64,000 nucleotides of DNA. Origin: Cercis canadensis. Lineage: Eukaryota; Streptophyta; Magnoliopsida; Fabales; Fabaceae. Location: contig QAOA01004158.1 in the NCBI GenBank assembly GCA_003255065.1, positions 406,637 to 470,636 on the forward strand. Reading direction: 5' to 3'. Position numbers and translations under genes: made by a program. The notes below the pieces were generated by a model. The model was not told where the DNA came from. It saw only the letters and a program-made list of their open reading frames with translations, and searched no databases. Numbering within the stretch: the stretch's first letter is position 1; each line of letters starts with the position of its first letter. Of the stretch, positions 34,901-46,511 are shown piece by piece.

Positions 34901-37900
34901 GTGTCAAAATGAACATTTTGATGTATGGTCATCTATTAAGCAATTGATGCTCTAAGTTCCATAACAGTGACTGCATGCTCACTAATTTAATGTATATTGT
35001 GCAGGTTGCATTTTGTGGCATGGAGAAAATAAAATTTGATGAATTTCCAGAGCTGATTGACATATGGAGTGGAAAACTTCCAGATTGGTCCTTTAGCAAT
35101 TTGAAATCTTTGATCATGGACAAGTGTGACTTTTTGTCATATGTTATCCCATCACATTTACTATGCTCTTTCAGCAATTTGCAAGAGCTGCAGGTAAGTA
35201 ACTGTAATTCCATAGAGGTGGCATTTGATCTGCAAGAAGTTAACGTGAAGAACAGAGAAACTCTAAATGCAATTGGTGCTCCTTTCAATGAAGAGGTGAA
35301 CTCTTGTATCTGAGCTTGTTTGGCTTGAATTGCAGTAGAAACTTGCTTTAAAAAAAATCAACTCTATTTGTGCAGGTCATATTCCCTAGCTTGGAGACAA
35401 TGATTTTCTCCCACATGGATAATTTGCAGAAAATATGGTCCAACCAGTGTGCTTCAGATTCCTTTAGCAAACTGAAAAAAGTGGAAGTGGTTGAATGCGG
35501 AAGCCTGAAAAATGTATTTCCTATCTCTGTGGCCTTGAACCTTGTTCTGCTTGAAGAACTTAACATACATAATTGTGCAATTGAGGAGATAGTTGCAATG
35601 GACGAGAATGCAAATGCAATTACGAAATTTGAACTACCTCGTTTAGCATCTGTTACGCTAGGAAACTTGTTGAAACTCAAGAGGTTTTACCCTGGGGTGC
35701 ACATTTTGGAATGCCCAAAATTGAAAAGGCTAGATGTGTTATACTGTCAGAAAATGGAGCTGTTTGGACTGGAAACTAAGAACTTTGCAGCAACAGGGGA
35801 TCAACCTAGCCAACTTGATGTTGCCATTGAGCAACCATTCTTCTCTGTTGAAAAGGTAAAAGTTACTAGTAGCACAATACTGGTTTTATTATTATAAGGC
35901 AGACATTGATATATCTTTTATATGCTACCACCTATACTAATTTTGTTTATTGCCAATAAGGTGGTTCCTAATTTGGAGTTCTTGACGTTGAGTGGAATGG
36001 AGGCTAGGAAAATATGGAAGGGGCAATTTCAAGAAGACCTCTTCCATAATATACGAGAGTTCGAACTGCAAGAATTTGAAGATAAAGTGGCTGAATTTCC
36101 ATATTGGTTCCTCCATAAAATGCCGAACTTGAAAGAAATGGCTGTGAAGTATTGTTCCTTCAGAGAACTATTCCCTATTAGAAGACTTGTAGCAAAGGAA
36201 AAGCAAACAGCAAATATTGTGAGGCTTAGAGAATTATACTTGTGGAGTTTGCCAAGGTTGAAGACCATATGCAAAGAAGGATTCCAACTTGATCCTATGC
36301 TTGAGAAACTAGAAGAGTTGTATGTAACGGAGTGCTCTGGCTTGGCAAATCTAATTCCTGCATCAGCATCATTCAATTGCTTGACTTTGATCGAAGTAAC
36401 TGAATGTGATGGACTTAAAAATTTATTTTCACCCTCAACTGCAAAAGGCTTTATCCATCTTAAAGATATGAGAATAAAAGAATGTAAGATGTTAGAAGAA
36501 ATTGTAGCCAAGGTGAATAATGAGAACGAACATGAAATTTCCTTCAGGCACTTAGAATCCTTGGAGCTTACAAGTTTGCCAAATCTATCAAGTTTTTGTT
36601 CAGGGAATAACAACTTTGATTTCCCTTATTTAGAAGAGGTGTGTGTCAAACAGTGTCCGAGGATGAAGATATTTTCTGAAGGAGAGTTAAAAACCACAAG
36701 GCTACGAATTGTACATCAAGAAAAGAAAGATGAATCTTATTGGGAAGGAGACCTTAACTCTACCATAAAAAAAATGTACGAAGATAAGGTATGTTTATTT
36801 AACATACTAGTATACTTTCATTACAAACATATCTTATATTTTGTGTTGCTATAGATTTGACAATAACAGCAAAGCTACTATCCATATATATATCACATTT
36901 TTTTTTTTCAATTTCTCTAGTAATAACTGATATATTGAAATCAACAAAGAAGCATATTATTATCAAATTTTATCAAACATATATATTTGCTGATATTTTC
37001 TTCAAAACTGGACTGTTATTTTTATTTCTCTATTCAGCTTGGATATATTCACAAACAATCTCAGCTTAAGAAATGTTACCTCCAAAGCTTAAAGCAGAGT
37101 TTCAAATCACATATGCTTTTTAATAGTAAATGATTAAAAAGTTATAATTAATTAATATGACTGTAACAGTGGCACTCTCCTTGTAACTTTATGAACATAT
37201 ATAAGCAATTTTTGTGCTTGAAAACAGAAAACACAAATAGTTTCCAGAAACGTTTGCTAATATGCATTTTACTTTTTATCCTTCGAAAGACCAAAAATAT
37301 TAAAATATTTTCATAAAGTTTTAACTTAATGTCACTGCCGCATATTTATTTGTGTGACTTTTAAAATTAAATTCGAAAAGACATCTTTTGATAAGCACAT
37401 GTACTAATTGACGATTTTTTTTTTTTTTGTACATGCATACCACTAAATAGATAGTCAAAACCACTTCCTAGTTTCTTTTTATGTGTCAAATGTATGGTCA
37501 TATCTTAAGCAATTGATGCTTGCTGTTTAATGTATATTGTTCAGGTTGGATTTTGTGGCATTGAAAAAATGAAATTTGATGAATATCCTGAGTTGATTGA
37601 GATATGGAATGGAAAACTTCCAGACTGGTCCTTTAGCAATTTGAAATCTTTGATGATGGACAAGTGTGACTTTTTGTCATATGTTATCCCATCACATTTA
37701 CTATGCTCTTTAAGCAATTTGGAGGAGCTGCAGGTCAGTAACTGTAATTCCATAGAGGTGGTATTTGATCTGCAAGAAATCAAACAGACACATGCTTTGG
37801 TGCCATTACGCTTGAAAAAGATGATTCTAGAACATCTTCCAAAACTAATGTATGTGTGGAACAAAGATCCCCAACAGATTGACTTCTGCCAACATCTGCA

Positions 37901-39753
37901 AGAGCTACGTGCTGAAGAATGTCAGAGCCTAAGAAGTATCTTTCCGGCATCTATAGCTAAACATCTTAAGCAACTTAATGTCCTTAAAATAGAATGTTGT
38001 GGGGTTGAGGTAATCGTGTCGAAGGAAGAAGTTACAGAAGCAGATGCTATTTTTGTGTTTCCTCAGCTAGACTTCCTGGGACTGTGGAAGTTACCTAATC
38101 TCAGAAATTTTTATCAACAGAGACATAAACTTGAATGCCCAAAGCTCAGGAGTCTATATGTGTATCAGTGTCAAAATGTAGAGGCATTCGGCACAGTAGA
38201 CGCAGAGGAAAAGGATGGAGTTGAAACCCGGCATCCATTGTTCTTGCTTGACAAGGTGAATTTCGTTTTTTTATTTTAACCTTTTCTGGTCCATTTTCAA
38301 GAATCATTTCTTTCTTCTCCTTAATAATAGAAAACCTGAGGGTACAAAGTATAACAATAAAACTTGAAGCTGGATACAGAGCAGGAGACATCTAAATTTA
38401 AGTATAATTGAAAGATTATTATTTGAACTTGGCCATTAATACCTACCAATATGCTCAAATGTTTTAATAAATTTTACAACATTTAATTTTTTTTTCATTA
38501 ATTACCAAATATTCTAGAATTGTCAAATCAGACCTGTCACAAAATTAAAATGACACAATACAAAGGTGCGAATAATGTATCTGAGAAGTGATGTATTAAT
38601 AATTATACATTTTAATAGAAAAAGTAACATGTTTTCCTTTAATTTTAGAGTCATATTACATATTTAATTAGTTATCAATGTAAGAAGTATTAACTCATCA
38701 ATTTCTTATTCTTAATTGGTTTTACAGGTAAATCCCAATCTAGAGGGCTTAGTGTTAAATCAGAAAGCTGTCACAAGTATAAAGAATGGCCAACTTCAAG
38801 CTGATCTCTTTCACAAAGTAAACATACTTTATTTGGAAAGCTTTCATGATAAACCACTAACTTTTCCATATAGCATCCTTGAAAGATTTCCCAATCTCTT
38901 TGAACTTTGTGTGACTCGTAGTTCCTTTGAGGAGATATTTCCATGTCAAGAACCATTTTTTGATCATATGGGAAAGATTCCACCAATAAAGAAATTACGG
39001 CTTGCCTATTTGGACCAGCTCAAGAATATAACGAATGCAGATTCTCAATTTGAGCTTATTCTCCAGAATCTAGAAAAGCTGGATGTTGAATGTTGTTCTA
39101 GCTTGATAAATGTAGCACCATCCTCTACTTCTTTTCATAATCTTACCACTCTAACTGTGTGTGGCTGTCATGGAATGATATATTTACTAACATCTTCAAT
39201 GGCCAAAAGTTTGGTGCAACTCAGAAAATTGAAGATAGATGACTGCAAATTGATAGTGGAAATTGTAACAAATATTGGAGCAGTTGAGGGAAATAGAATT
39301 GCAATGAAGAAATTGGAGTATTTGGAACTAACTGGTTTAACAAATTTGAAGACTTTCTGTTCCAACAATCATGCATTCGAATTCACATCATTGATTGAAG
39401 TAACTGTTAAAGGATGCCCCAAAATGAACATGTTTTGTCAAGGATTCTTGGTTACACCAATTTTGGAGGGTGTGTTAATAGAAGATGATGAAGTACGTTG
39501 GGAGGACAACCTTAACAAAACAATAGAACAATTATTCATGGAAAAGGTATGTACAAAATATTTGTTGTTTCCTCCAGTTCCTAGGATATACAAGAAATCA
39601 TGTGTGTACTAGAGAATGTATGAAAATTGAAAATGAAAATTAACATGTTCTGCATTTATAAATCTTCTTTAATTTTTAGATGATGAATTGAGAATTTAAA
39701 AATATATGCTGAATTTGCTCTTGCAGGATGGCCAGAATTCTGTAGAAGGCTGA
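28943..39753 (+). CDS. CC-NB-ARC-LRR disease resistance gene (At4g27190/RPS5-like); frame broken in NB-ARC
   Basis: Exons: 28943-31848, 32084-32368, 32448-33188, 33287-34114, 35005-35295, 35376-35855, 35961-36788, 37545-38255, 38728-39546 and 39727-39753 (stop TGA). The start follows a leader conserved in relic copies. N-terminal CC about residues 1-150; P-loop GVYGLPGVGKTTLA near 177-190; kinase-2 KKLLVILDDLW near 252-262. Beyond the break come RNBS-B (GCKILLTSRS), GLPL (CAGLPIAIVTVARAL) and MHD (QMHDVVRDV), then LRRs. The family binds ADP/ATP and signals cell death on effector sensing. An 80-bp tandem duplication (29738-29897) shifts the frame and brings a stop at 29831-29833. With one copy left out, the protein would be about 2611 residues, far longer than the usual 900-1700. 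It is probably a recent pseudogene, unless splicing or a sequence error explains the break. Confidence 0.9.
29738..29897 (+). repeat. 80-bp tandem duplication inside the NB-ARC exon
   Basis: Units 29738-29817 and 29818-29897 begin GATTTACGCAAAATAGGGAT and differ at only two internal bases. The frame from the ATG continues into unit 1 and then stops in unit 2. The downstream frame begins cleanly in unit 2. Because 80 is not a multiple of three, the duplication alone accounts for the frameshift between kinase-2 and RNBS-B. Confidence 0.95.
32448..34114 (+). repeat. LRR exons B-C of the second NLR
   Basis: Exon B long form (741 bp, 32448-33188) and exon C (828 bp, 33287-34114), equivalent to B-C of the first gene's cassettes. 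The preceding exon 32084-32368 is not an A exon but shares its tail (VKSKEALN, GALFSE) and its downstream intron. Confidence 0.88.
34561..34934 (+). repeat. 187-bp tandem duplication in an NLR intron
   Basis: 34561-34747 and 34748-34934 are near-identical (both contain TAGTTATTTGTGT, GGCACAAGTAACAACAAACT and AACATTTTGATGTATGGTCATCT). The equivalent introns of the first gene have a single copy. Confidence 0.9.
35005..36788 (+). repeat. LRR cassette (exons A-Bshort-C') of the second NLR
   Basis: Exons are A 35005-35295, short B 35376-35855 and C' 35961-36788. A and B match cassette 2 of the first gene; C' and its following intron match cassette 4. The second gene has this one full cassette, where the first gene has four. 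Confidence 0.9.
37545..39753 (+). repeat. Terminal LRR module of the second NLR
   Basis: Exons 37545-38255, 38728-39546 and 39727-39753 are near-identical to 10858-13063 and keep the same lengths, splice sites and last eight residues. This shared end shows that the two genes are tandem duplicates. Confidence 0.9.
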
Positions 39754-41247
39754 GTCTATTGTCTATTTGATACCATTCAGGTTTGTCCATTGAAATTCTG
39801 CAGTGAAAAAATCTGTGTTTTTTAGTCAGACTTGCTTTCTCTCATTATAGACTTGTTTCTTGGAAAATCATATATTATATCTCTCCCTTAATTAATTCTG
39901 CTGGCGATGACAAATGACTTCAAAATTTTTGTTTTGTTTTTATTTTGTAATCCAGAATGAAGCAACAATTACAAATTAAGTAATGTGTTTGGGGATTAAT
40001 GGTACTTATTAATAATAGAATTATGCTGACAGATAATTGAAGAAACAAGTATTGTTGAGCTGAAGTCTAAGCATTGCTGTCAAGGCGAAAAGCTACAGAG
40101 GAGTTCCCTAGCTTTGAGTTCATCTTTGTGAATGATTGATTTTTATTTTTAGTGTTTGTTTCTGGCGCGTTCTCTGTTTTTTTTAATCTATTGTGAATTT
40201 CTTGGTGTTTGAACTGATCATTCCAGCCACTTGAGTCTTTAAAAATAAACTTCGGTTGTGAAGATATAACATTGGTCCAGTTCTAATGCTTTCTCTCTTG
40301 CAAGCATTAGCATTGGCAATCTAGAGCTTTATATATGTGAAGTTGTGAACTGTTGATACTTCACTAATAGAAGAACTCAAAACTTTGACAAAGGTACTTT
40401 AGATCAATGTTGATAGAGGTGGTTATGTTAAGCCTAATAGTTATGTTTTTCTCAAGAACTTTAAATTTATCCAAACATGTTCTGAGACATTTTTAGAAAT
40501 AGAATTCTTTGAAATGTTGTTCCCAAAATTGTAGAATCAATCAGTAAAACAAACGCTATCTTGTTGGTATTGATTGATCTTAACAACATGAAGAAATTGA
40601 ATATGACATGAAACTTGTAATTTTAAGATAATTACATATAAATTACCTTATCATATTGGTATTGACAGTTACAAGAATTGAACTTAGTTATTTAGAATGT
40701 CAAAAAAAGAAACATTCTTAATTATTTGATCGAAAAGACTTCATTTAACTTATCAAGAAATCAAAATCATTCATTTCGAAAGCATAATCCATCAGTGTCC
40801 AAAGTCCAGTCTTATCCTCCAATGCTCATCAAATGCCATGTAAGTCTCTGTCACCTGTTGATTTTGGCTTAGGGAGGAGGCCATGAGTGGAGACAGCTCC
40901 AAACTCTATCCTTAATTCATGGATTCAATGTTCTTAGTTCGTAAATTGGTGACGAATCCCTTTATATGAGGGATTATTATGTGATCTAGCATGTGTGTGT
41001 GCATCATATGTTGTTGCCGGCGGCAAAGTCTGAGAGAACATATAAAGATGGGAAGGAAGTATGAATGAGAGAAAATGACGAGGTAACTCTGCAATTCTTA
41101 AAAAGTAATAGGTTTTCAGGTTAAGTCAGCATAATTGATCCTATGCTACTTTCAATGTAAGTGGTAGCTGATGTGGCTCATTCCTGACCGTTCTTTGGTT
41201 GTCGCATCGATACATCCCAAACATGCATCCTACAATTCTTAATTGTT
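39754..41247 (+). other. 3' UTR and downstream flank of the second NLR
   Basis: Aligns with 13064-14924. AATAAA at 40244-40249 is the candidate polyadenylation signal. Near 39893 a short unmatched TCTGCTGGCGA replaces about 390 bp of the other copy, like a deletion with filler DNA. No other gene seen. Confidence 0.5.
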
Positions 41248-41455
41248 TTTTGTTTTAACTGTAATGGTATCATCGAGTTAACTTTCGCAAACTAATATTA
41301 AGTCTTTCTCCAAACAATTTTAAGGGCATATCCCCATTGCCTATTGCACTCAAGAGGAAAATTTTCCTTTGTTGATCCCAAGTTTCAAATTTTGGCTGGT
41401 TTAAATGAATTTATTGTATCTTTACCACCAAGCCAAACCCTTGGGGTCATTTCAA
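41248..41455 (-). mobile_element. tRNA-derived SINE-like element, paralogous copy
   Basis: Minus-strand TTGGCTTGGTGGTAAAG (A-box-like) and a weaker B box (TTTGAAACTTGGG). Same place and orientation as 14925-15140, so both descend from one insertion made before the block duplicated. Confidence 0.45.
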
Positions 41456-41814
41456 ACCTATTTGAAATAATGTAGACTCTTAGTAAGTGAAAATGAATAT
41501 TAATTAACTTAGAAAAATGGTTAACTTTTTTTATAAAAAAAAATAGTATCAGATGCCCTCTTAAATGCTCTCTAGTCCCTAACAACAAATCTTAAATTTC
41601 CCTTTTAAAGTTTCTATCAAGCACTTATCCAGCTATTAATATTAATTTCTAACTGTCACTTTATTTTCTATTCATAGCAACTAATTAATGTCCTAATTAG
41701 AAATACGAGCTATTTTATTTAGGCCTGCCCAAAACATATATGCCAAAATGAGGTGAACCCTTCACTTGATACCTTAGCCCTAATTCAAAAAGCATAGCCC
41801 TTATCAGTTATCAG

Positions 41815-42561
41815 TCTCTGCTTTGCTATAGAAGCTAAGATTTGCAATGTCCTCTTCTAAAGAGAGTTCAACTGACTCATAATAACGCAAAGGATTTAGG
41901 GAATTCTTGCTACAAGGTACAAAGCAAAAGATTTTCACATCAAAAAAAAAAGAAAAAGCAAAAGATTTCGATTCGATGGCCATAAGGCCCATTGGACCCA
42001 TTGATGCTAGATACCCAACTAATAATCTAGGTCGGCCCATTGGGTTGTAGAACTTGACCCACCAAAAGGGTATTAGAGGGATGATGAAAACTTTGCCAAA
42101 TAGAGATCTTTGGTATCATTTAAAACTATTTCACCATTTGGTAGTAGGATTAGACCCATAAAAGCCTTGTTGGCAGTACCAGTTTGCCGAGCCACTGTGC
42201 CATCAACATCAGCTAGAACAAGGTTCCCATCTTGGCCAAATGTGAGATTGGCATCTCACATACTAGGTTGCCACGATTAGCCTCCCAAAGCCAGCGCATG
42301 ATGGACTCAGACCGATGATGACGCATGCGTAGTGCGAGGGTGAAAGCATTAGGTGTGGTGTTGTAGAAGCAAAGGGTGAATGAGAATGTGGCAATGGACA
42401 AGACACGGTAGCTAGCCTCATACTCAACTATGTAGTTGCCGAATTCGCCTTGGTTTGTCGCTGAAAGTAGCAGAGGATGGCACAATGGCTTGGGTTGCAA
42501 ATGAAGAGAGGACAAAGACTAAACCAATGTATAATGGAAGAAGAGGAGTAAACCTAGCCAT
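41815..42561 (-). pseudogene. EP1-like (bulb-type lectin) glycoprotein pseudogene, copy 2
   Basis: Reading leftwards from the ATG at 42561: signal peptide (MARFTPLLPLYI), then in other frames NQGEFGNYIVEYEASYRVLS, LCFYNTTPNAFTLALRM, RSESIMRWLWEANRGN, TFGQDGNLVLADVDGTVA and later LRYYESVELSLEEDIANLSF. These match EP1-like secreted lectin glycoproteins in order. Frameshifts and stops separate the pieces. This copy keeps about 70 bp near 42079-42147 that copy 1 has lost, and it has no hAT insertion. Confidence 0.75.
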
Positions 42562-42755
42562 ATTACGTACTATGTTTCTCGTTTTAATGTTTGCTTATCT
42601 GTACTATGGTATGTTTATATGTTCATGAAAACCTAACACAAAGAAATAGGATGACTCTGTGTTCAATTTTAGAGGCCTTATAAATCATTGGTATCATCAA
42701 TGTTGATACTTAATTGAGATATAGCATTGAATGAAGACACTTTTATTTTGGTAAT

Positions 42756-43577
42756 CAGGGACGGACCGTGGGGGCAATTGCCTCCATGCATAAGCTTAAA
42801 AAAATTATCCTTTATGTATATATAATAATTTTTATTGTCTTCACTATTTACATTAATTGTTCCCACTAAAATATTTCTCTTGCTCCACACTCTCATTACT
42901 ACATTATTGTGGTAATATTTTAGAGTAAAACTTCTTCACATGTGAGGTTAAGAGAAAGAAAAGTAATCATTTTTTAGTAGTAAGTAAATGACACACAACT
43001 CAAAAAATAAATAGTTTACTTTTGAGTTTTTGCAAACTTATATATTGTGCCTTAAAAAATATCTTCTTAAAACTCTCAATTATTCAATTTTTTTTTATTT
43101 TATTGGTCACCTTTTAATTTCTCTTTTTTATTTTTATTATATTTTTCTCTTAGCATACATATATATTAAATTCACCCTTTCTAGACACATGAAAAATTTA
43201 GTGAAAATGCTAAAAAAAAATTTGTTTATATTTTATTTTATAGTTTGCATGAATATGACAATTTATTTTTAATTGTCATTTATTCTTTGTTTCTTTAAGA
43301 AATTAAAAAAAAAATTGAATTATATCTATATGGTATGTTTGATTGGGTGTATATTTTATTTTTATAAAGATCTTAAATCTTTAAATTTCTACACAATAAA
43401 TAAAATAATTTTATTTTTCTTAACTATTATATTATTAAATTAATTTTGAATATATACAATTTTTTACTACTAAAATATAATATCATATTTTTGAATATTA
43501 ATATAAATATTTTAATATTTATTCTCTTAGTTAAATTTTGCCCGGCCCACTAATAAATTTTTTTGGATCCGCCCCTG
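42756..43577. mobile_element. Non-autonomous hAT element, 822 bp, with 8-bp target duplication
   Basis: It starts CAGGGACGGACC and ends GGATCCGCCCCTG, which pair as imperfect terminal inverted repeats of the CAGGGGCGGA type common in plant hAT elements. TTGGTAAT flanks both sides (42748-42755 and 43578-43585). The interior is AT-rich with no transposase. A truncated paralogue lies at 17103-17784. Confidence 0.92.
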
Positions 43578-43585
43578 TTGGTAAT

Positions 43586-43923
43586 TGGTTACATTCTTTG
43601 TTTTGACTGATTCTGTTTGACTTCTAGGTTATGTTGTTTATAGCAAACTGGCAATCATAAAAATGAATATATATTTGTCTAGAATAGCTCCTATCTAACC
43701 CTTTTATGCTCATTGACCTCTATGAAAGGTTTTTTTTTTTCTTTTCTTTTTCATTTACACTTTAGTCAAGTCTAAAAGGAGCACATAAAAGAACATGTCA
43801 AGAGTTTTTAGTCAGCCCAGAGTGTGACCTCCCAGTTCAAAAAAAGAAAAGTGTGATCTTATTTGGTGCAAAATGATATAAAATCATCATCCAACTGTGG
43901 TGTCCAATGAGATGCTTCCAACC
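43586..43923. other. Intergenic, nothing recognised
   Basis: AT-rich, including a T run near 43730-43740. Homology to the first NLR block has ended here. Confidence 0.4.
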
Positions 43924-44260
43924 CTATACCTTCATGAATAATATAATATGCTTGATGCTGACTTGCCAGTCCTTAACACATATTCCTCGTATCTCTGAAA
44001 CCATATTCCAGCAGAGATGAGAAGGAGGGCATCCTTCTGTGACAAACTGAATAGCAATCATAGAGTCTGCTACTAAAATCACCCTGCGATATACAAGGCG
44101 CCAGACAAATCTGATTCCATGAAGAATACCCCAAAGTTCTGCCATCAAACTATTACACACACCTTGGTTTGCTGCAAAGCCTGAAATCAAACACCCATTT
44201 TCATCTCTTAGAACTGATGCAGGAACCATCCACATTTAGCTTGACCCATCAATCACATGA
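43924..44260 (-). mobile_element. LINE relic: RNase H-like domain fragment
   Basis: Minus strand: WVKLNVDGSC, then after a frameshift LRDENGCLISGFAANQGVCN, LMAELWGILHGI and VILVADSMIAIQFV. This is the plant RVT_3-type RNase H found at the 3' end of L1-like LINEs. The NVDG aspartate, the AEL glutamate and the VADS aspartate that form the active site are visible. No reverse transcriptase was found nearby, so it is a fragment. Confidence 0.7.
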
Positions 44261-45690
44261 AATGTTAAGCGTGAAAGTGATTAAGAAAAATAGAGTTGGT
44301 CTAGTTGTGCAAAGGGAGGAGGATTCAAATCCTTATAGGGCTAATATTTATTTATTATACAATCTAAATTAGAATAGTTTGAATTTCACCAGAAGTAAAT
44401 ATTTCAATATTTTTGTCCAATATCTTGAACCGAATGATTTTCTAAAACTGGTTCAATTCACTGGTTCATAGAGAGTCAAGTGAGTCTGTTTGGTTTTGAA
44501 TGGTTTGAGGGTCCAAACGGATCGTTTCTATGACCAAGCAACTAGTCGAACCAGCCAATTCGGTTTGGTTTTTTAAATACATATTCAAAAGATAAATTAA
44601 TTAACCTGTGTAACCAGTTTAATGACTCATCTCAACTTGTATAACCAATTTAAAATTTCAGGTTATGTGAGCTGCCAAAAAAAAAAATTGTGGTGTGTAT
44701 AAGTTGACATTTACTTGACCCGAACACAACTGATTTTTACCCCTAATCGTGTGAGATGGTTTATAAAATCTAATTTATACAAAATTGTTTAAATACAACT
44801 AATTGAAGTTTAAGTAGTTCTAATTAAATTTAAATCTTATCAATTATATAAAATGACAAACAATGTAAAGATGACTACTATGTAAATGGCATGACTTTTT
44901 AATTAATTATGCGAACCCAAAATTCCTCACAATTTTGACATAGCACTCAAAAGTTTCATAGAGAGAAATGAAGAATAATAATCGTATTTGAACATTATTT
45001 TGAAGACATATTTATGTCTACATGCATATGTGCTTTTATCTAAGTTAAAGAGGAAAAAATTTAATTGAGACTAAGGGTCAATTAAATTGGGATGCAAACT
45101 CATGCAGATGTGTTACTTTAAGTGATGTATACATAAAAATAACATTGAAAAATGAAAAACTAGTATAACAAAATATAAAAAAGCATAGTTTCTACATAGC
45201 CATACTGTGAGGGAAACAAATGGGTTTGTGAGTGGAAATGAAGGCCAGCTCAAATTCACTTTTTCATGTAGTTTAGCTCCTGTCCGGTTTCATATTGTGT
45301 TTGCTTTTTATTTTCTGTCTTTTGAGGATGGAAGAACAACAATCATTTAAAACCAGAAATTTTGTAGTACTATACGTAATTTTGAGTGCTCCTATTGTCT
45401 CAAATTGGGACCCTATCATATGCCTTTAGGGTGCGTCCCAACTAACAATTTGTACTCTTTTATGTATTGGAAACGTCAAGCTGTATCACATATTTGATCA
45501 TTATTATCATGAATTCATTGTTTGGATTGGAATGAAGGAAAGGACTTTGTCTAAAAGGAAATAGCCATTAATTTTTAGATTAAAGCGTTGGGCATTGGTG
45601 CTTTTAAACACGCATTGATTCAGGTTGCCAAATTGAGTATCTGTATTAAATGATCAGAAAGTTATAAGTGATGCAAGATTTGGATCAATA
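44261..45690. other. Intergenic, nothing recognised
   Basis: AT-rich with no supported gene. GGTTCAATTCACTGGTTC and GGTTTGGTTTT-like stretches near 44450-44575 look repeat-derived but have no clear ends. Confidence 0.35.
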
Positions 45691-45724
45691 ATTAACTAGT
45701 TAATATATTGGGCTTCTAAACTTT

Positions 45725-46511
45725 ATGTTTATGGTACTAATAATATATAGGCAAGTAAGTGATGCTACTCGCACTTGCTGCCTTGAGGAACCAGAATCAT
45801 TATTGCATATTTTTCTTAATTGCTCATTTTCTCAGGATGTTTGGAAAGTTGCTGATCTTAGTGAAAAGATTAATCTCATGTTTTTGGGCTCTATTCAAGA
45901 TTGGTTTGAATCAGTTCTCTTCTCTCTTTCGTTTGATGTTATTCTATATGTTTCTGTACTTTTGTGGTTTGTATGAAAGAAAATTAGTTGTACTTGCATG
46001 GCGTAGGTGGGAGAACTCTATGAGGATTATCACTGTTGAGTCCTTCTAGGCAAGCATTAGAGACGTTAATAAAAAAGCTTTTGTGCCGCAACCCTTTTAT
46101 TCCTCTGATGATACTCAGGCTGGTTGGTGCCCGCCTCCCAATGCTATTTTCAAAGTGAATCTGGATGCGGTGGTTTTCTCTGAGCTAGATAGAAGAGGTA
46201 TAAGTATGGTCAAGCAGGATAGTCATGGCATGTGTTATGCGGCTGCTTCCTTTTTTTTATTCTCTCCCACGATGATGAAGGTTTGTGCTCTTCGAGAAGT
46301 GCTTATTGTTGGGTATTTACACTTGACGGAGGTTGTGGTAGAGGGTGATTGTCTTGTTGTTTGGAATAGCCTCTCTCATTGTGTGTTTGATGGTTCAGAG
46401 TTGGGGCTAATTCTTAATTATACTAGATCTCTAATGTCAGGTTTTAGTTCTATTTCTTTTTCCTGTATATGTTATGCTGGAAATATAGTTGCCTATCGAC
46501 TTACTCGTTAA
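45725..46511 (+). mobile_element. LINE relic: zinc-binding (zf-RVT) and RNase H-like domains
   Basis: The first frame has CCLEEPESLLHIFLNCSFSQ followed by DVW, the zf-RVT signature after plant LINE reverse transcriptases. After stops and a frame change, PPPNAIFKVNLDAVVF, ALREVLIVGYL and VVVEGDCLVVWNSL give a degraded RVT_3 RNase H with the NLDA, LREV and EGDC acidic positions. Domain order fits the 3' part of an L1-like element on the + strand. There are at least two interruptions and no polymerase core. Confidence 0.7.

Noticed and set aside
44290-44345. Possible SINE head (TTGGTCTAGTTGTGC and GGATTCAAATCC)
   Set aside because: The A-box and B-box-like motifs are only about 20 bp apart, too close for a tRNA-derived promoter, and no tail was found.
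46083-46511. 142-residue frame as a host RNase H-like gene
   Set aside because: Preceded by a broken zf-RVT region in LINE order and lacking a plausible promoter or start; better explained as a LINE relic.
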